The translations under genes and the position numbers were made by a program. Below are positions 27,801 to 34,830 of a stretch of DNA of 43,641 bases, one piece after another. This DNA is from Bacteroidales bacterium UBA2287 (lineage in GTDB: Bacteria > Bacteroidota > Bacteroidia > Bacteroidales > Tenuifilaceae). The DNA lies in NCBI GenBank assembly GCA_002345675.1, contig DDWL01000035.1, forward strand, positions 1-43,641, in the 5' to 3' direction. The number at the start of each line of letters is the position of its first letter. Position 1 is the stretch's first letter. The notes beneath the pieces are model-generated. The model ran no database searches. It saw nothing but the letters and a program-made list of their open reading frames with translations, and was not told the origin of the DNA.

Positions 27801-28538
27801 GTTAGTTGAGTTATCAACCCAGTTAACTGTCATTCCACTTGCAGTTGTGGCTGTAAAGGTCATTGTTATTGGAGCGGCATCAGCTGGTACTGGAGAAGAT
27901 GAAACAAGGCTTACTTCATCAAGAGCAGCAGGCGGATTTGCTATGTCTGAGATATCCGACTTCCAGCTAAACACTAATCGATAGGTTTCGCCTGGTGTAC
28001 CAGTTAAATTAATTGTTTCTGAATTCCAACTTGCAGAACTCAATTTATACATACCGCTAACAGCACCAGCACCGGAAATTCGATATGTTGCATTTATAGC
28101 TGTATTAGCAACAGGTAATCCGATAGCTGCTGTAGTTCCGAAAAAAACTTTCATATTATCCCAATCAGATGTAGTCCCTCCTTCTCCTCCAACTTTCCAT
28201 TTAAAAGTTAGAGCCAATTTGGATTCATTTGCAGGAATAGTAAAATCGTAATAGATGTGCTGAATTACTGAAGTTTGAGAATAAGTCCAGGCTACTCCAC
28301 CATTAGAAGATATGTAACCACAATTGCTACCTGCACTAACTCCAGGAACTGCACCAACATACCATCCATCAGTAGCCGAGTTAACGGCGGTCCAATTATT
28401 TAACACAGGAGTACCTCCTGTTTCAAAACCTCCATCTCCCGTTGGGGAAATAAGTGTTGTTTGCCCATACGTAATTCCAGTAAACGTAAGCGCAAAAAAC
28501 AGAAACATTAGTTTCATAAATCTGTACATACTTTTCAT
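21861..28538 (-). CDS. Very large T9SS-sorted surface protein with beta-helix, Ig-like, propeller and InlB-type repeats
   Basis: 2225 residues. Signal peptide MKSMYRFMKLMFLFFALTFT, cleaved after TYGQ. In order: a jelly-roll domain (about 27-215), a fibronectin-III module (about 216-315), a long right-handed beta-helix (about 320-1110) rich in asparagine ladders such as NTITNF and NNTIANL, two Big_5-type Ig modules (APTILSFNPANAAIDVP and PPTISSASVEN), a cadherin-like module, a MAM-like domain (LPLVENFDAATIPVGW ... QIDYWYIDNVSVF), a CARDB-like module (NDASVTSVAS), a propeller-like region (about 1700-1920), two InlB/Flg_new-type repeats (YTITYNADGGTH, GYTFDGWFD), one regulatory module and a T9SS type A sorting domain (YPNPFSNQITI, KMVKK). 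It is a surface adhesin-like protein. The beta-helix could bind or cleave polysaccharide, but no catalytic residues can be named. Confidence 0.9.
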   Translation of the reverse strand: MKSMYRFMKLMFLFFALTFTGITYGQTTLISPTGDGGFETGGTPVLNNWTAVNSATDGWYVGAVPGVSAGSNCGYISSNGGVAWTYSQTSVIQHIYYDFTIPANESKLALTFKWKVGGEGGTTSDWDNMKVFFGTTAAIGLPVANTAINATYRISGAGAVSGMYKLSSASWNSETINLTGTPGETYRLVFSWKSDISDIANPPAALDEVSLVSSSPVPADAAPITMTFTATTASGMTVNWVDNSTNETAFRVYSSTNVAGPYTQVGADIPSTTTAATGDAYSLAVAGLLDNTTYYFRVVSVFEAESAYLTGSNATLAGTISGDKTIGATGDYASLTAAFAAINVNGLAGSVNLILQADYVSSVETFPIIPSTVATAAKTITVYPAASGLSITSAAVLTTIDMNGSKYVTFDGRVNATGTTADLTINNTNATTTDSRVTVLLRNDAIYNTIKYCNVKGRSTTGSVVFFATTTGTLGNSNNLIDYCNISSDGANLASALVYSGGTAAKENRFNTVSNSNLFDFFMEGTSFGVYLASNTSDWTITGNSFYQTVPRTVTTTASLSYPVYITNTTATGGFTVTNNYIGGNAPLCAGTPYTLNWVTTARANRIIGIYMNVGAAAVSTVTGNTITNFVLATSSGASTGAGIWGGISVNAGNVNVGSLANPNIIGSSLSNTAIVCTSSTSGALIVGINSASAGVVNLKYNQIGGISIGATSTAAIGYAVAGIRVSGGTVAVNSLNITDNFIGSATLADNMISGIGTTTAVCNVIGIQSAAIGNNEIKNNTIANLTVSTSNATTSQAFGVNAIGGSNVIESNTIYALSSRSGNTSLTTPSVVGISNTSAVAGQNISTNTIYNLNNTNATAGVGVTGIQYSGPTLGANLVQRNYIYDLKTASNSSFAVISGVYVGGGTCTVQNNMIALGHNITNGIDIRGINQPLGSGIKFYFNSVYVGGTATGVNSNTFAFHRAQTSSACDVNNNIFVNGRTNATSTGKNYAFRIGSATDYSAAWLVTDYNLFNNTIPANLFAVSTTDYDFAGWKALNATLDPNSIVADPLFVNPTAAIPNLHISMGSPAEGVGIDIPSVTNDFDGDIRANKTPVDIGADAGDYDNIAPTILSFNPANAAIDVPVGSNVVVTFSENVRKVNNDPIDGTVVAFKRVDTSEDVAFTVTYLNKVLTIIPDAALIGFKDFLVTITGVEDMSDNALTGTNSVTFTTGAGDVTPPTISSASVENAAPANVVVSFDENVKITSTTGITVKVDGNTVAINSFAGNNTSVLTFTLATAVTSHQSVTFSFDNALGNIRDVSDNLLATVTDYSVVNNVKSSAKDILTFNFMAADNGAAGITSDIIGVVGTNTVTLFVTNAVTLTSLVPTITTSDYSTVSPLSGEANDFSTSITYTVTAEDLTTKVYTVTVKVVYSLPLVENFDAATIPVGWSEVNTAGVTAPRWTISTTTIAGGAANEMKFTYQNINFVTSRFVTPALNTQGVSNLKLSFRHMLDTYGTGATLKVQSSNDGINWTDESWSVATTSTNIAAEQVNLSIVNNLGNVTYIAFAITGNLYQIDYWYIDNVSVFEPAANDASVTSVASKTAMEGEAIIPTATVRNNGLNVATFDVLLSITDGASYNYSETLSVTGLASEISQSLTFASVTLPTTGQYTATVTTQLAGDEVAANNSSSATYTVLNPANLAYGYVIYPVKAPVYYDLNYPDVLVPIADHASDAFSARGGEWIDGIWYAFDRNTTTLVNRFITINPTTGVKTILNSTGITYAPNDISYDYTTNTLFGVVSFTGDVFGLYSINLETGVLTQIGANSTGAPITLACNLQGQLYSVFTDGSLYTIDKTTGVATVVGSTGVTGITYVQSMAFDHRNGDVLYWNQMGTGVAGGFYTVNTATGAATLKGQLMLDAEIVAFAIPFTPSYEVTFSVVGANGTLGATVDGSPITSPASVIKGKSVLFTATPDEGYEVKEWKLNNSVVTGNTATIYTLENIAANAAVSVEFEAIIYTITYNADGGTHTNPATFTITNLPLTLTDASKVGYTFDGWFDNAEFTGDVVSQITTIGDKLLYAKFELIPVPTYTVTFTVTDGVNAITDAVITFDGTAAAAGVYVFPNLVADAYDYSVAKAGFVTVTGTATVVAADQTINIPMIPVGVNTNALSNLSAYPNPFSNQITISNPSVVSRVVVANLIGQVVMDVRTNGTATVETGSLSKGVYLVTFEAANGESIVRKMVKK

Positions 28539-28995
28539 AATTGTTGGTTTAGTTAATAATTGATTAGGTTTAAAAAAATAAAATATTACTACTTTTTGCG
28601 AAAGCAGTATGTTTTGTTGCTATTTAGCTTAGCTGTTTACTTAGTACTTCATAGGCATTTAACTTTTTAAATTGGCTTAGCAAGTTAGGAAGTTTTTTTA
28701 ATTATAGAATAGGGCAATACCCTTATTTATTATTAAGGTCGCTTTTACATTTAACACACCACACATTTATATAGTTGATTTTATGGTTATTAAATGCATT
28801 TAGGTGAATTGAAAAAAATTTGAGATCTAAATCGTTTGCGGGTGAATTGCTCATGGACTTTTTTTACCACAATAGACACAATAGAACACAATAGATGATT
28901 TGATTACCATTAAAGTGAGATTGCGAGGAAGTGAGAATTGAGAATTGAGGACTGAAGACTGTGGACTTCCGACTTCGGTCTTCCGACTTAATAGC
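28539..28995. other. Intergenic region, divergent genes
   Basis: About 460 nt between the minus-strand cargo gene and the plus-strand exchanger. It must hold the cargo-gene promoter, but no TAnnTTTG box is obvious. At 28868-28893 there is a short AGAACACAATAGA-type repetitive stretch. At 28963-28988 there is a quasi-repeat of the GACTTCCGACTTCGG kind, similar to sequences near 17288-17305 and 17541-17551. No gene is seen. Confidence 0.5.
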
Positions 28996-29003
28996 TATCT
29001 TTG
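28996..29003 (+). promoter_or_regulatory. Probable -7 box (TATCTTTG) of the exchanger gene
   Basis: TATCTTTG matches TAnnTTTG and ends 20 nt before the ATG at 29024. It supports that start over an upstream in-frame one at 28961. Confidence 0.6.
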
Positions 29004-29023
29004 CCCTTCAAAAAACTCAAATT

Positions 29024-29983
29024 ATGCTTATTGATATTCTTCTCATTACGGTTGGCATGGCGCTTCTCATTTTTTCGGCTAACTGGCTGGTCGAAGGAGC
29101 TTCGTCGATTGCTGCTCGGCTTGGCATTGCTCCGCTAACCATTGGACTTACCGTTGTGGCTTTTGGCACCTCAATGCCCGAACTTGTGGTTAACGTAATG
29201 GCTTCGTTTGGTGGGAACAGCGGCTTGGCAATTGGCAACGTGGTGGGTAGCAACACTATAAATATTTTTCTAATTTTAGGTATTGCTGCACTGGTACGGC
29301 CAATTAACGTGCAGAGCAAAACGGTTCGAATCGAAATCCCTTTCAGCCTACTGGCTGCAATAGTTCTTTTTATAATGGCCAACGATATTCTTTTCGATGG
29401 CATGACAGAATCGGTACTTACCCGCACCGATGGGCTAACGCTACTCGCATTCTTCCTAATATTTATTTACTACACCTTTAGCTCGGCAAAAAGCGACCCT
29501 TTGGCTCCCGCATCGGAAGTGAAACAGCGAAAAACGTGGCTTAGCATTATTATGATTATTGTAGGCATTGGAGGCCTTGTTGGTGGGGGAAAAGTAATTG
29601 TCGACTCGGCTGTGTCGATGGCTCAACTGCTTGGAGTTTCCGATGCGCTAATTGGGCTAACCGTTGTGGCCATTGGCACTTCGCTTCCCGAGCTGGCAAC
29701 TTCGGTTGTGGCTGCTTACAAGGGAAACTCCGATATTGCCGTAGGCAATGTGGTTGGCTCGAATATTTTTAACGTTTTTATGGTACTTGGTATATCGGGA
29801 ACTTTAAACCCAATACCCTTTCACCCCTCGGCAAATGTCGACTTGCTAGTAACCTGCTTAGCATCCGTTTTACTATTTGTATTTGCAGTTGCTGGCCCTG
29901 GGCGAAAAATAGACCGCAAGGAAGGCATTGCCTTTATTCTATTTTACTTAGCCTACTTGGGATACTTAATTTATGGGGCTTAA
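29024..29983 (+). CDS. CaCA-family Na+(K+)/Ca2+ exchanger
   Basis: 319 residues, about ten transmembrane helices in two inverted halves. Both alpha repeats are intact: GTSMPELVVN then GNVVGSNTINIF in the first, GTSLPELATS then GNVVGSNIFNV in the second. The glutamates in these motifs bind Ca2+ in the family. It belongs to the YrbG-like bacterial branch that exports Ca2+ against a Na+ or H+ gradient; the coupling ion cannot be told from sequence. The start at 29024 is preferred because it begins directly with the first helix (MLIDILLITVGMALLIF) and has a promoter box just upstream. Stands alone. Confidence 0.93.
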   Translation: MLIDILLITVGMALLIFSANWLVEGASSIAARLGIAPLTIGLTVVAFGTSMPELVVNVMASFGGNSGLAIGNVVGSNTINIFLILGIAALVRPINVQSKTVRIEIPFSLLAAIVLFIMANDILFDGMTESVLTRTDGLTLLAFFLIFIYYTFSSAKSDPLAPASEVKQRKTWLSIIMIIVGIGGLVGGGKVIVDSAVSMAQLLGVSDALIGLTVVAIGTSLPELATSVVAAYKGNSDIAVGNVVGSNIFNVFMVLGISGTLNPIPFHPSANVDLLVTCLASVLLFVFAVAGPGRKIDRKEGIAFILFYLAYLGYLIYGA

Positions 29984-30050
29984 ATGGGACGCGAATTAAT
30001 GGAACACAGATTACACAGATTGAGCGGATTTTCGCTGATAAAAATTATTA

Positions 30051-30081
30051 CTCGTCAGACCGCTTTGAGCGGTAGGACGAG
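30051..30081. repeat. REP-like palindrome, copy 6
   Basis: Arms CTCGTCAGACCGCT and AGCGGTAGGACGAG with one mismatch. Same family as the palindromes in the cargo-gene region but with C/T changes kept in both outer arms (CTCGTC / GACGAG), a compensated change. Confidence 0.85.
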
Positions 30082-30216
30082 ATTGGGGAAAATTCGTGAA
30101 AATTGGTTAAATTAGTGTCGTCAGTGTTCAAATAATGAAATATGAAGGAATCGATTTTTATATAATGGAACACAGATTACACGGATTGAGCGGGTTTTCG
30201 CTGATAAAAATTATTA

Positions 30217-30247
30217 CTCGTCAGACCGCTTTGAGCGGTCGGACGAG
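30217..30247. repeat. REP-like palindrome, copy 7
   Basis: Copy of the palindrome at 30051-30081 inside the second unit of the tandem duplication, with GCGGTCGGACGAG as right arm. Confidence 0.85.
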
Positions 30248-30307
30248 ATTGGGGAAAATTCGTGAAAATTGGTTAAATCAGTGTCATCAGTGTTCAAATA
30301 ATGAAAT

Positions 30308-30730
30308 ATGAAGGAATCGATTTTTATTTACTGGCGGCAAAATTTGGTTGGAGCAAAGGAAACTTACACCCTTAATCTTTTAATTACCATTGCTGGAGGT
30401 TTGCTTTTCAGCTTTAAAATTGTTCCATCGCCATACATGTTACTTGTTTTTGGCGTGGTATCGCCAATTTTATTCACCCTTTGCACATACGAGACGGTGA
30501 AAAGCCTTAATAAAAGTGCAATGGGAGTTGACTTTTCGAAATTCTTTACAACTCGCTACGGCACTTACATTGCCATGGCTATCGACATTTTTATAATTCT
30601 TCTATTTGCACTCCTTATATATACTAATCTGCTAAACAACTTCTTCTTTCGGTTTTTGCAAACGGTATTTTTTCCCGTAATTTCATTGTCGATACTTCGA
30701 TTTTTACACATTATAACGATTGCAAAATAG
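30308..30730 (+). CDS. Small integral membrane protein, unknown
   Basis: 140 residues with four predicted transmembrane helices (about 22-38, 42-60, 86-107 and 113-135) and a conserved-looking polar N-terminus MKESIFIYWRQNLVGAKET. The start codon and first six codons lie in the second copy of the 165-bp duplication, so its upstream region was duplicated too. No family is recognised. Confidence 0.75.
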   Translation: MKESIFIYWRQNLVGAKETYTLNLLITIAGGLLFSFKIVPSPYMLLVFGVVSPILFTLCTYETVKSLNKSAMGVDFSKFFTTRYGTYIAMAIDIFIILLFALLIYTNLLNNFFFRFLQTVFFPVISLSILRFLHIITIAK

Positions 30731-30798
30731 GAATACCTCTTATCCATATGCAAACATAAAAAACAGCCCTCAAAGAAACAGAAACCATGCAAATTCGT

Positions 30799-30806
30799 TA
30801 TCTTTG
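30799..30806 (+). promoter_or_regulatory. Probable -7 box (TATCTTTG) of the toxin-antitoxin operon
   Basis: Exact TAnnTTTG match that ends 15 nt before the antitoxin ATG at 30822. Confidence 0.6.
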
Positions 30807-30821
30807 TAAAAAGCAGAGAAT

Positions 30822-31079
30822 ATGAATAGAATGATAAAAATAGAATATCCTGAATCTTTGGCTAATACGTTAAAACTTAGTGGAAAAGATTTTGAGACTG
30901 AGATAAAAATAACTTCATTGGTTAAACTTTATGAACTTGGTAAAATTTCATCTGGAGTTGCGGCAAAAGTATTGGGCATATCGAGAATAGATTTCTTGGA
31001 ATTGCTTGCAAAATACAACGTTTCAGTTCTTGGGGCATATGATATAAACGATTTAAATGAAGATATTGCAAATGCCTAA
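30822..31079 (+). CDS. UPF0175-type antitoxin
   Basis: 85 residues. The N-terminal IKIEYPESLANTLKLSGKDFETEIKI and the helix-turn-helix-like LYELGKISSGVAAKVLGISRIDFLELLAKYNV match the UPF0175 family, which commonly pairs with a PIN-type DUF3368 protein. It should neutralise the toxin and repress its own promoter. It overlaps the next gene by 8 nt. The start could be the second methionine (30831). Local sequence is more AT-rich, with fewer TCG serine codons than neighbours, which suits an acquired cassette. Confidence 0.85.
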   Translation: MNRMIKIEYPESLANTLKLSGKDFETEIKITSLVKLYELGKISSGVAAKVLGISRIDFLELLAKYNVSVLGAYDINDLNEDIANA

Positions 31080-31554
31080 GATTGTTTCAAATACTACTCC
31101 AATTATTTCCCTCCTAAAGTTAAATCGACTTGATTTATTACAACAACTTTACAACGAGATATACATTCCATTAGCAGTTTACAAAGAGATTGAAGCAGGA
31201 AAAGCAAAGGTATATTACACAGATTTATCCAAATTTGATTGGATAAAAATAGTGGAAATAAAAGACAAGAAAGCCGTAAAATACTTTCTTGACCTTGACC
31301 AAGGAGAAGCAGAAGCAATAGTTTTAGCCACAGAATGTAATGCCGATTTGATTATACTTGACGAAAGACTTGGGCGATTTTATGCTAAACATGCTGAATT
31401 AAAAGTAACTGGTACAATTGGCGTTTTAATAAAGGCTAAAATGGAAGGGCTGATTAATGAAGTAAGACCATTGCTGGAAGAATTGATAAAAAAGGAAGTT
31501 TGGATTAGTGAAAAACTGAAAAGAGAAATACTTCAGAAAATTGGAGAGGAATAA
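31072..31554 (+). CDS. DUF3368/PIN-domain toxin
   Basis: 160 residues starting MPKIVSNTTPIISLLKLNRLD, the usual opening of DUF3368 proteins. PIN-fold ribonuclease residues are placed as expected: Asn7 at the first acidic position (Asp in many relatives), Glu39 in YKEIEAG, Glu79/Glu81 in GEAEAIVLA, and Asp97 in LDERLGR. Product is probably an RNA-cutting toxin held in check by the upstream antitoxin. An upstream ATG at 31057 would add MKILQ, but the family start and the tight 8-nt overlap favour 31072. The Asn in place of the first Asp occurs in family members, so activity is likely but not certain. Confidence 0.87.
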   Translation: MPKIVSNTTPIISLLKLNRLDLLQQLYNEIYIPLAVYKEIEAGKAKVYYTDLSKFDWIKIVEIKDKKAVKYFLDLDQGEAEAIVLATECNADLIILDERLGRFYAKHAELKVTGTIGVLIKAKMEGLINEVRPLLEELIKKEVWISEKLKREILQKIGEE

Positions 31555-31914
31555 TTTCGGATTGAGTTACTCGCCAATTAGCCAATTAATCGAGTTTGGC
31601 TGTAATGCGTATTGAGAAATTGTCCCCGATAGTTATAGCAATTGCCATCCCCACTGCACATCACTTATAGCAAGTTACTTGGGAATTTTATGCCATTTAG
31701 CCTTGCTATTTGTCTTTGTTGAGCCCCAGACTTTCTCTTTTCATTGGCAATTGGCATTTTATATTGAAGAATAGTGACCTTTTTTGTTAGCCTGACGGCT
31801 ATGGAAAGTTATTGGAATTTGCGGAAAAGTTTTTTTTCATTTCCAGAACCTTTCCTATGTAATAGTTGTTTTAAATAGAGGTTCTAACTGCTCCTCTCCT
31901 ACCATCTTTTTAAT
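31555..31914. other. Intergenic region with repeat fragments
   Basis: About 360 nt without a gene. It holds the segment CCCCGATAGTTAT at 31624-31636, seen again in the tRNA locus, and a TAGCCTGACGGCTATGG segment (31788-31816) that recurs inverted at the right window edge. An inverted pair around GGCAATTGGCA (near 31637-31648 and 31745-31757) suggests an old small element. Confidence 0.5.
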
Positions 31915-31922
31915 TACCTTTG
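31915..31922 (+). promoter_or_regulatory. Probable -7 box (TACCTTTG) of the AsmA-like gene
   Basis: Matches TAnnTTTG and ends 28 nt before the ATG at 31951. Confidence 0.55.
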
Positions 31923-31950
31923 AAAATCGACTCTTAAAAAAATATTGATT

Positions 31951-34770
31951 ATGAAAAAGTTTGTTAAATGGTTTCTCATTTCGCTTGTGGCTCTAGTAGT
32001 TTTACTTCTTGCTGCAGCAATTATAATCCCCATAGTTTTTAAGCCCCAGCTTATGGAGATGGCCAAAACGGAGATTAACAAAAACGTTAACGCCAAGGTG
32101 GAATTTTCCGACTTTAAAGTTTCGATTCTTAAAGGATTTCCCGATGTATACATTGGCCTTATAAACCTTAGCGTTGTTGGAATTAACGATTTCGAGGGCG
32201 ATACGCTTGTTGCATTTAGTGAGTTTAGCGTAAAGGTCGACATTAAGAGCGTATTTGCCATGGAGAATATTCTGGTTAAATCGATTCTGCTCGACAGGCC
32301 AGTTATGACTGCCAAAATTACACCCGAGGGCAAAGCAAACTGGGATATTGCTGTTCCATCGGAAGTTGTAGAGGAAACCCCCGAAACACCTGTAACCGAA
32401 GAGCCGTCGAACTTTAAAATCTCTTTAACAAAATTCGAAATCCGCAATGCCGAAATTCGCTATATCGACAATGAATCGGCAATGAAAGCAACCCTTTCGA
32501 ACCTAAACTTTTTACTTTCGGGCAATACCAATATCGATAACAGCGACCTTAAAATAAACGCAACAATCGATAAACTAAACTTTTACATGGATGGCATTCG
32601 TTACATTAAAGAAGCTGCTGCTGGGTTCAATGGCGAAATTGGTGTCGACCTTGTTAATAGCGCTTACAAGTTTAAGGACAACGTTTTCAACCTTAATCAG
32701 GTTACAATGAAACTCGACGGCGAAGTGCGCATGCCCACCGACGACATTGATGTTGACGTAACATTTAGCTCAACCAAAACCGACTTCAAGTCGATTCTCT
32801 CGCTTGTTCCTGCAATTTATATGACCGACTTTGAAGGTCTTACTGCATCGGGAAAACTACAACTCGACGGCTGGGCAAAGGGAACTGTTGGCGAAGTTAC
32901 GCTTCCGAATGTGGGCATTAACCTTTTGGTCGAAAACGCACGTTTTCAGTACCCCGACCTACCTAAGGCGGCCGAAAACATTAATGTTGATACCAAGATT
33001 TATTACGATGGCACCAACGACGACAAAACCACCGTTGACGTAAATAAATTCCATATTGAACTTGGCGGAAACCCATTCGACGCCACTATGGCCATTCGTA
33101 CACCCATGAGCGACATGCAAATAACGGGAGCAGTTAAGGGTGTTATCGATTTTAACACGCTTGCCGATGTTGTGCCAATGGAAGAGACAACCATAAAAGG
33201 TATTCTCGACTGCAACCTCGAGTTTGGGGGCCTTATGTCGTACATCGACAATGAGCAGTACGACAAGTTTAAAGCCGATGGCTATATGAAAATGCGCGAT
33301 TTCGAGTTCGTTAGCCCCGACCTTCCTCAAGGTTTTAAAATCATTGAAACTACCCTAACTTTCAGCCCAAAATATGTGCAGTTGTCCAGCTTCGATGCCC
33401 GCATGGGCAAAAGCGATTTCCGCATGGATGGCCGTCTCGAAAACTTTATTCCATACGCTTTAAAAGACGAAACCTTAAAGGGAAATATTAATTTTTACTC
33501 TTCTCTTTTAAATGTGAATGAGCTTATGGGCGAAGAAACCGAAACTGTTGAAGAAACTCCACAGGACACTGTTCCAATGAGCATTATTGAAATTCCAAAG
33601 AATATCGATTTTGTTTTAGTTTCGGATGTTAAGAAGATTGTTTACGACAAAATGGAAATTGAAAACCTTAAAGGTCAAATAATTGTTCGCGAAGGTGTTG
33701 CAAAAATGAACAACGTTAACATGAACATGCTTAAAGGTAGCCTTGGCCTTAATGGAGATTACAGCACTAAAAACATTGAAGTGCCAACCATCGATTTTGC
33801 AATGGATATAAAGAATTTCGACATTCCATCGGCAGTAAAATCGTTTAGTTTTCTCGAAAAACTTGCTCCACAGGTAAAGAGTTTAACCGGAAACATTTCA
33901 TCGAAACTAACGATAAATGCTGAACTCGACAGCACAATGAGTCCTAAGCTAAACACAGTAAACTCGAAGGGACGACTTGCTTCGCAAAGCATTGCCATTG
34001 TTAACTCCAAGGTATTTGGCAAGGCTGCCGACTTGCTTAAAAACGACGACTTCCGCAACCCAAGTCTTAAAAATATCGATGCTGGCTTTACCATATCCAA
34101 TGGTGTTGTTGCCCTCGACCCTTTCGACACCGAAATTGCTGGGGTTAAAATGAATTTTGGAGGAACCATGACTCTTGAGCAGGCTCTCGATTTTAAAATA
34201 AAACTCGACATGCCTAAGTCGAAACTTGGGGCAGCATCCGACGCGTTAAGTTCATTATCGGCTGCTGCAGCAGCTAAAGGGCTAAACATTGGGACTAGCG
34301 ACAACGTTAAAATTGGCTTAAAAGTAACAGGAACTGCAACCGACCCAAAAGTTGGCCTCGATGGCGGCGAAGCAACTCAAAACATTAAAGAACAAGTTAA
34401 GGAGCAGGTTAAAGAGGTTGTAAAAGAGCAAATTGACAAAGGCAAAGAGGATGCACGAAAGAAAGCTCGCGAAGAAGCCGACAAGCTAATTGCCGATGCC
34501 GAAAAGCAAGCCGATGCAATGCGCAAGGAGTCGCAAGTAGCAGCCGAAAAAATTCGCAAAGAGGCCGACATTAATGCTAAAAAGGTTGAGGACGAAGCAA
34601 AGGGAAAAAACATGCTGGTTCAGCAAGCTGCTAAAAAAACAGCCGAAAAAATTCGGAAGGAAGGCGACGAAGCTGCAAAAAAAGTAGTTCGCGAAGCCGA
34701 CACTAAAGCTCAAGCCCTAATAGACAGGGCAAAAGTTGAAGCCGACAAGCTAACTCAAGCAAATCCATAG
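31951..34770 (+). CDS. AsmA-family envelope protein with charged coiled-coil tail
   Basis: 939 residues. One N-terminal transmembrane helix (about 7-30) anchors it in the inner membrane. The AsmA-type opening includes INKNVNAKVEFSDFKVS and FPDVYIGLINLSV. The C-terminal AsmA-like region covers about 550-800 (LKGSLGLNGDY, LNTVNSKGRL, GGTMTLEQALDFKIKLDMP). Relatives form lipid-conducting bridges or affect outer-membrane assembly. The last 130 residues are an unusual low-complexity helix of Lys/Glu/Ala with recurring EKIRKE and VKEQVKE units. The ATG at 31951 is chosen over a TTG two codons earlier. Monocistronic, ended by the terminator at 34777-34817. Confidence 0.9.
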   Translation: MKKFVKWFLISLVALVVLLLAAAIIIPIVFKPQLMEMAKTEINKNVNAKVEFSDFKVSILKGFPDVYIGLINLSVVGINDFEGDTLVAFSEFSVKVDIKSVFAMENILVKSILLDRPVMTAKITPEGKANWDIAVPSEVVEETPETPVTEEPSNFKISLTKFEIRNAEIRYIDNESAMKATLSNLNFLLSGNTNIDNSDLKINATIDKLNFYMDGIRYIKEAAAGFNGEIGVDLVNSAYKFKDNVFNLNQVTMKLDGEVRMPTDDIDVDVTFSSTKTDFKSILSLVPAIYMTDFEGLTASGKLQLDGWAKGTVGEVTLPNVGINLLVENARFQYPDLPKAAENINVDTKIYYDGTNDDKTTVDVNKFHIELGGNPFDATMAIRTPMSDMQITGAVKGVIDFNTLADVVPMEETTIKGILDCNLEFGGLMSYIDNEQYDKFKADGYMKMRDFEFVSPDLPQGFKIIETTLTFSPKYVQLSSFDARMGKSDFRMDGRLENFIPYALKDETLKGNINFYSSLLNVNELMGEETETVEETPQDTVPMSIIEIPKNIDFVLVSDVKKIVYDKMEIENLKGQIIVREGVAKMNNVNMNMLKGSLGLNGDYSTKNIEVPTIDFAMDIKNFDIPSAVKSFSFLEKLAPQVKSLTGNISSKLTINAELDSTMSPKLNTVNSKGRLASQSIAIVNSKVFGKAADLLKNDDFRNPSLKNIDAGFTISNGVVALDPFDTEIAGVKMNFGGTMTLEQALDFKIKLDMPKSKLGAASDALSSLSAAAAAKGLNIGTSDNVKIGLKVTGTATDPKVGLDGGEATQNIKEQVKEQVKEVVKEQIDKGKEDARKKAREEADKLIADAEKQADAMRKESQVAAEKIRKEADINAKKVEDEAKGKNMLVQQAAKKTAEKIRKEGDEAAKKVVREADTKAQALIDRAKVEADKLTQANP

Positions 34771-34776
34771 TGCAAA

Positions 34777-34817
34777 AAAAGCGAAGCCCGTTCGAAAAGA
34801 AAACGGGCTTCGCTTTT
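34777..34817. terminator. Bidirectional terminator between converging genes
   Basis: 16-bp stem AAAAGCGAAGCCCGTT / AACGGGCTTCGCTTTT (34777-34792, 34802-34817) with a 9-nt loop and A/T runs at both sides, serving the AsmA gene on plus and the nuclease gene on minus. Confidence 0.92.
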
Positions 34818-34830
34818 ACAAGGCAATTTC

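Larger units (their letters stand above)
29997..30327. repeat. Tandem duplication of about 165 bp
   Basis: Two head-to-tail copies, 29997-30161 and 30163-30327, differ at about five positions by eye. Each contains a GGAACACAGATTACAC opening, a REP-like palindrome, a GGGGAAAATTCGTGAAAATT segment and the first codons (MKESIF) of the following gene. The upstream copy ends as M-K-E-S-I-F-I-stop (30142-30165), a false gene start. Confidence 0.92.

Noticed and set aside
28961..29023. Upstream start for the exchanger
   Set aside because: It lies before the probable promoter box and adds residues not seen in the family.
29017..29427. 136-codon frame on minus
   Set aside because: Antisense to the exchanger, whose alpha repeats are unmistakable.
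33759..34304. Open frame of 181 codons on minus
   Set aside because: Antisense to the AsmA-like gene, no recognisable motif.
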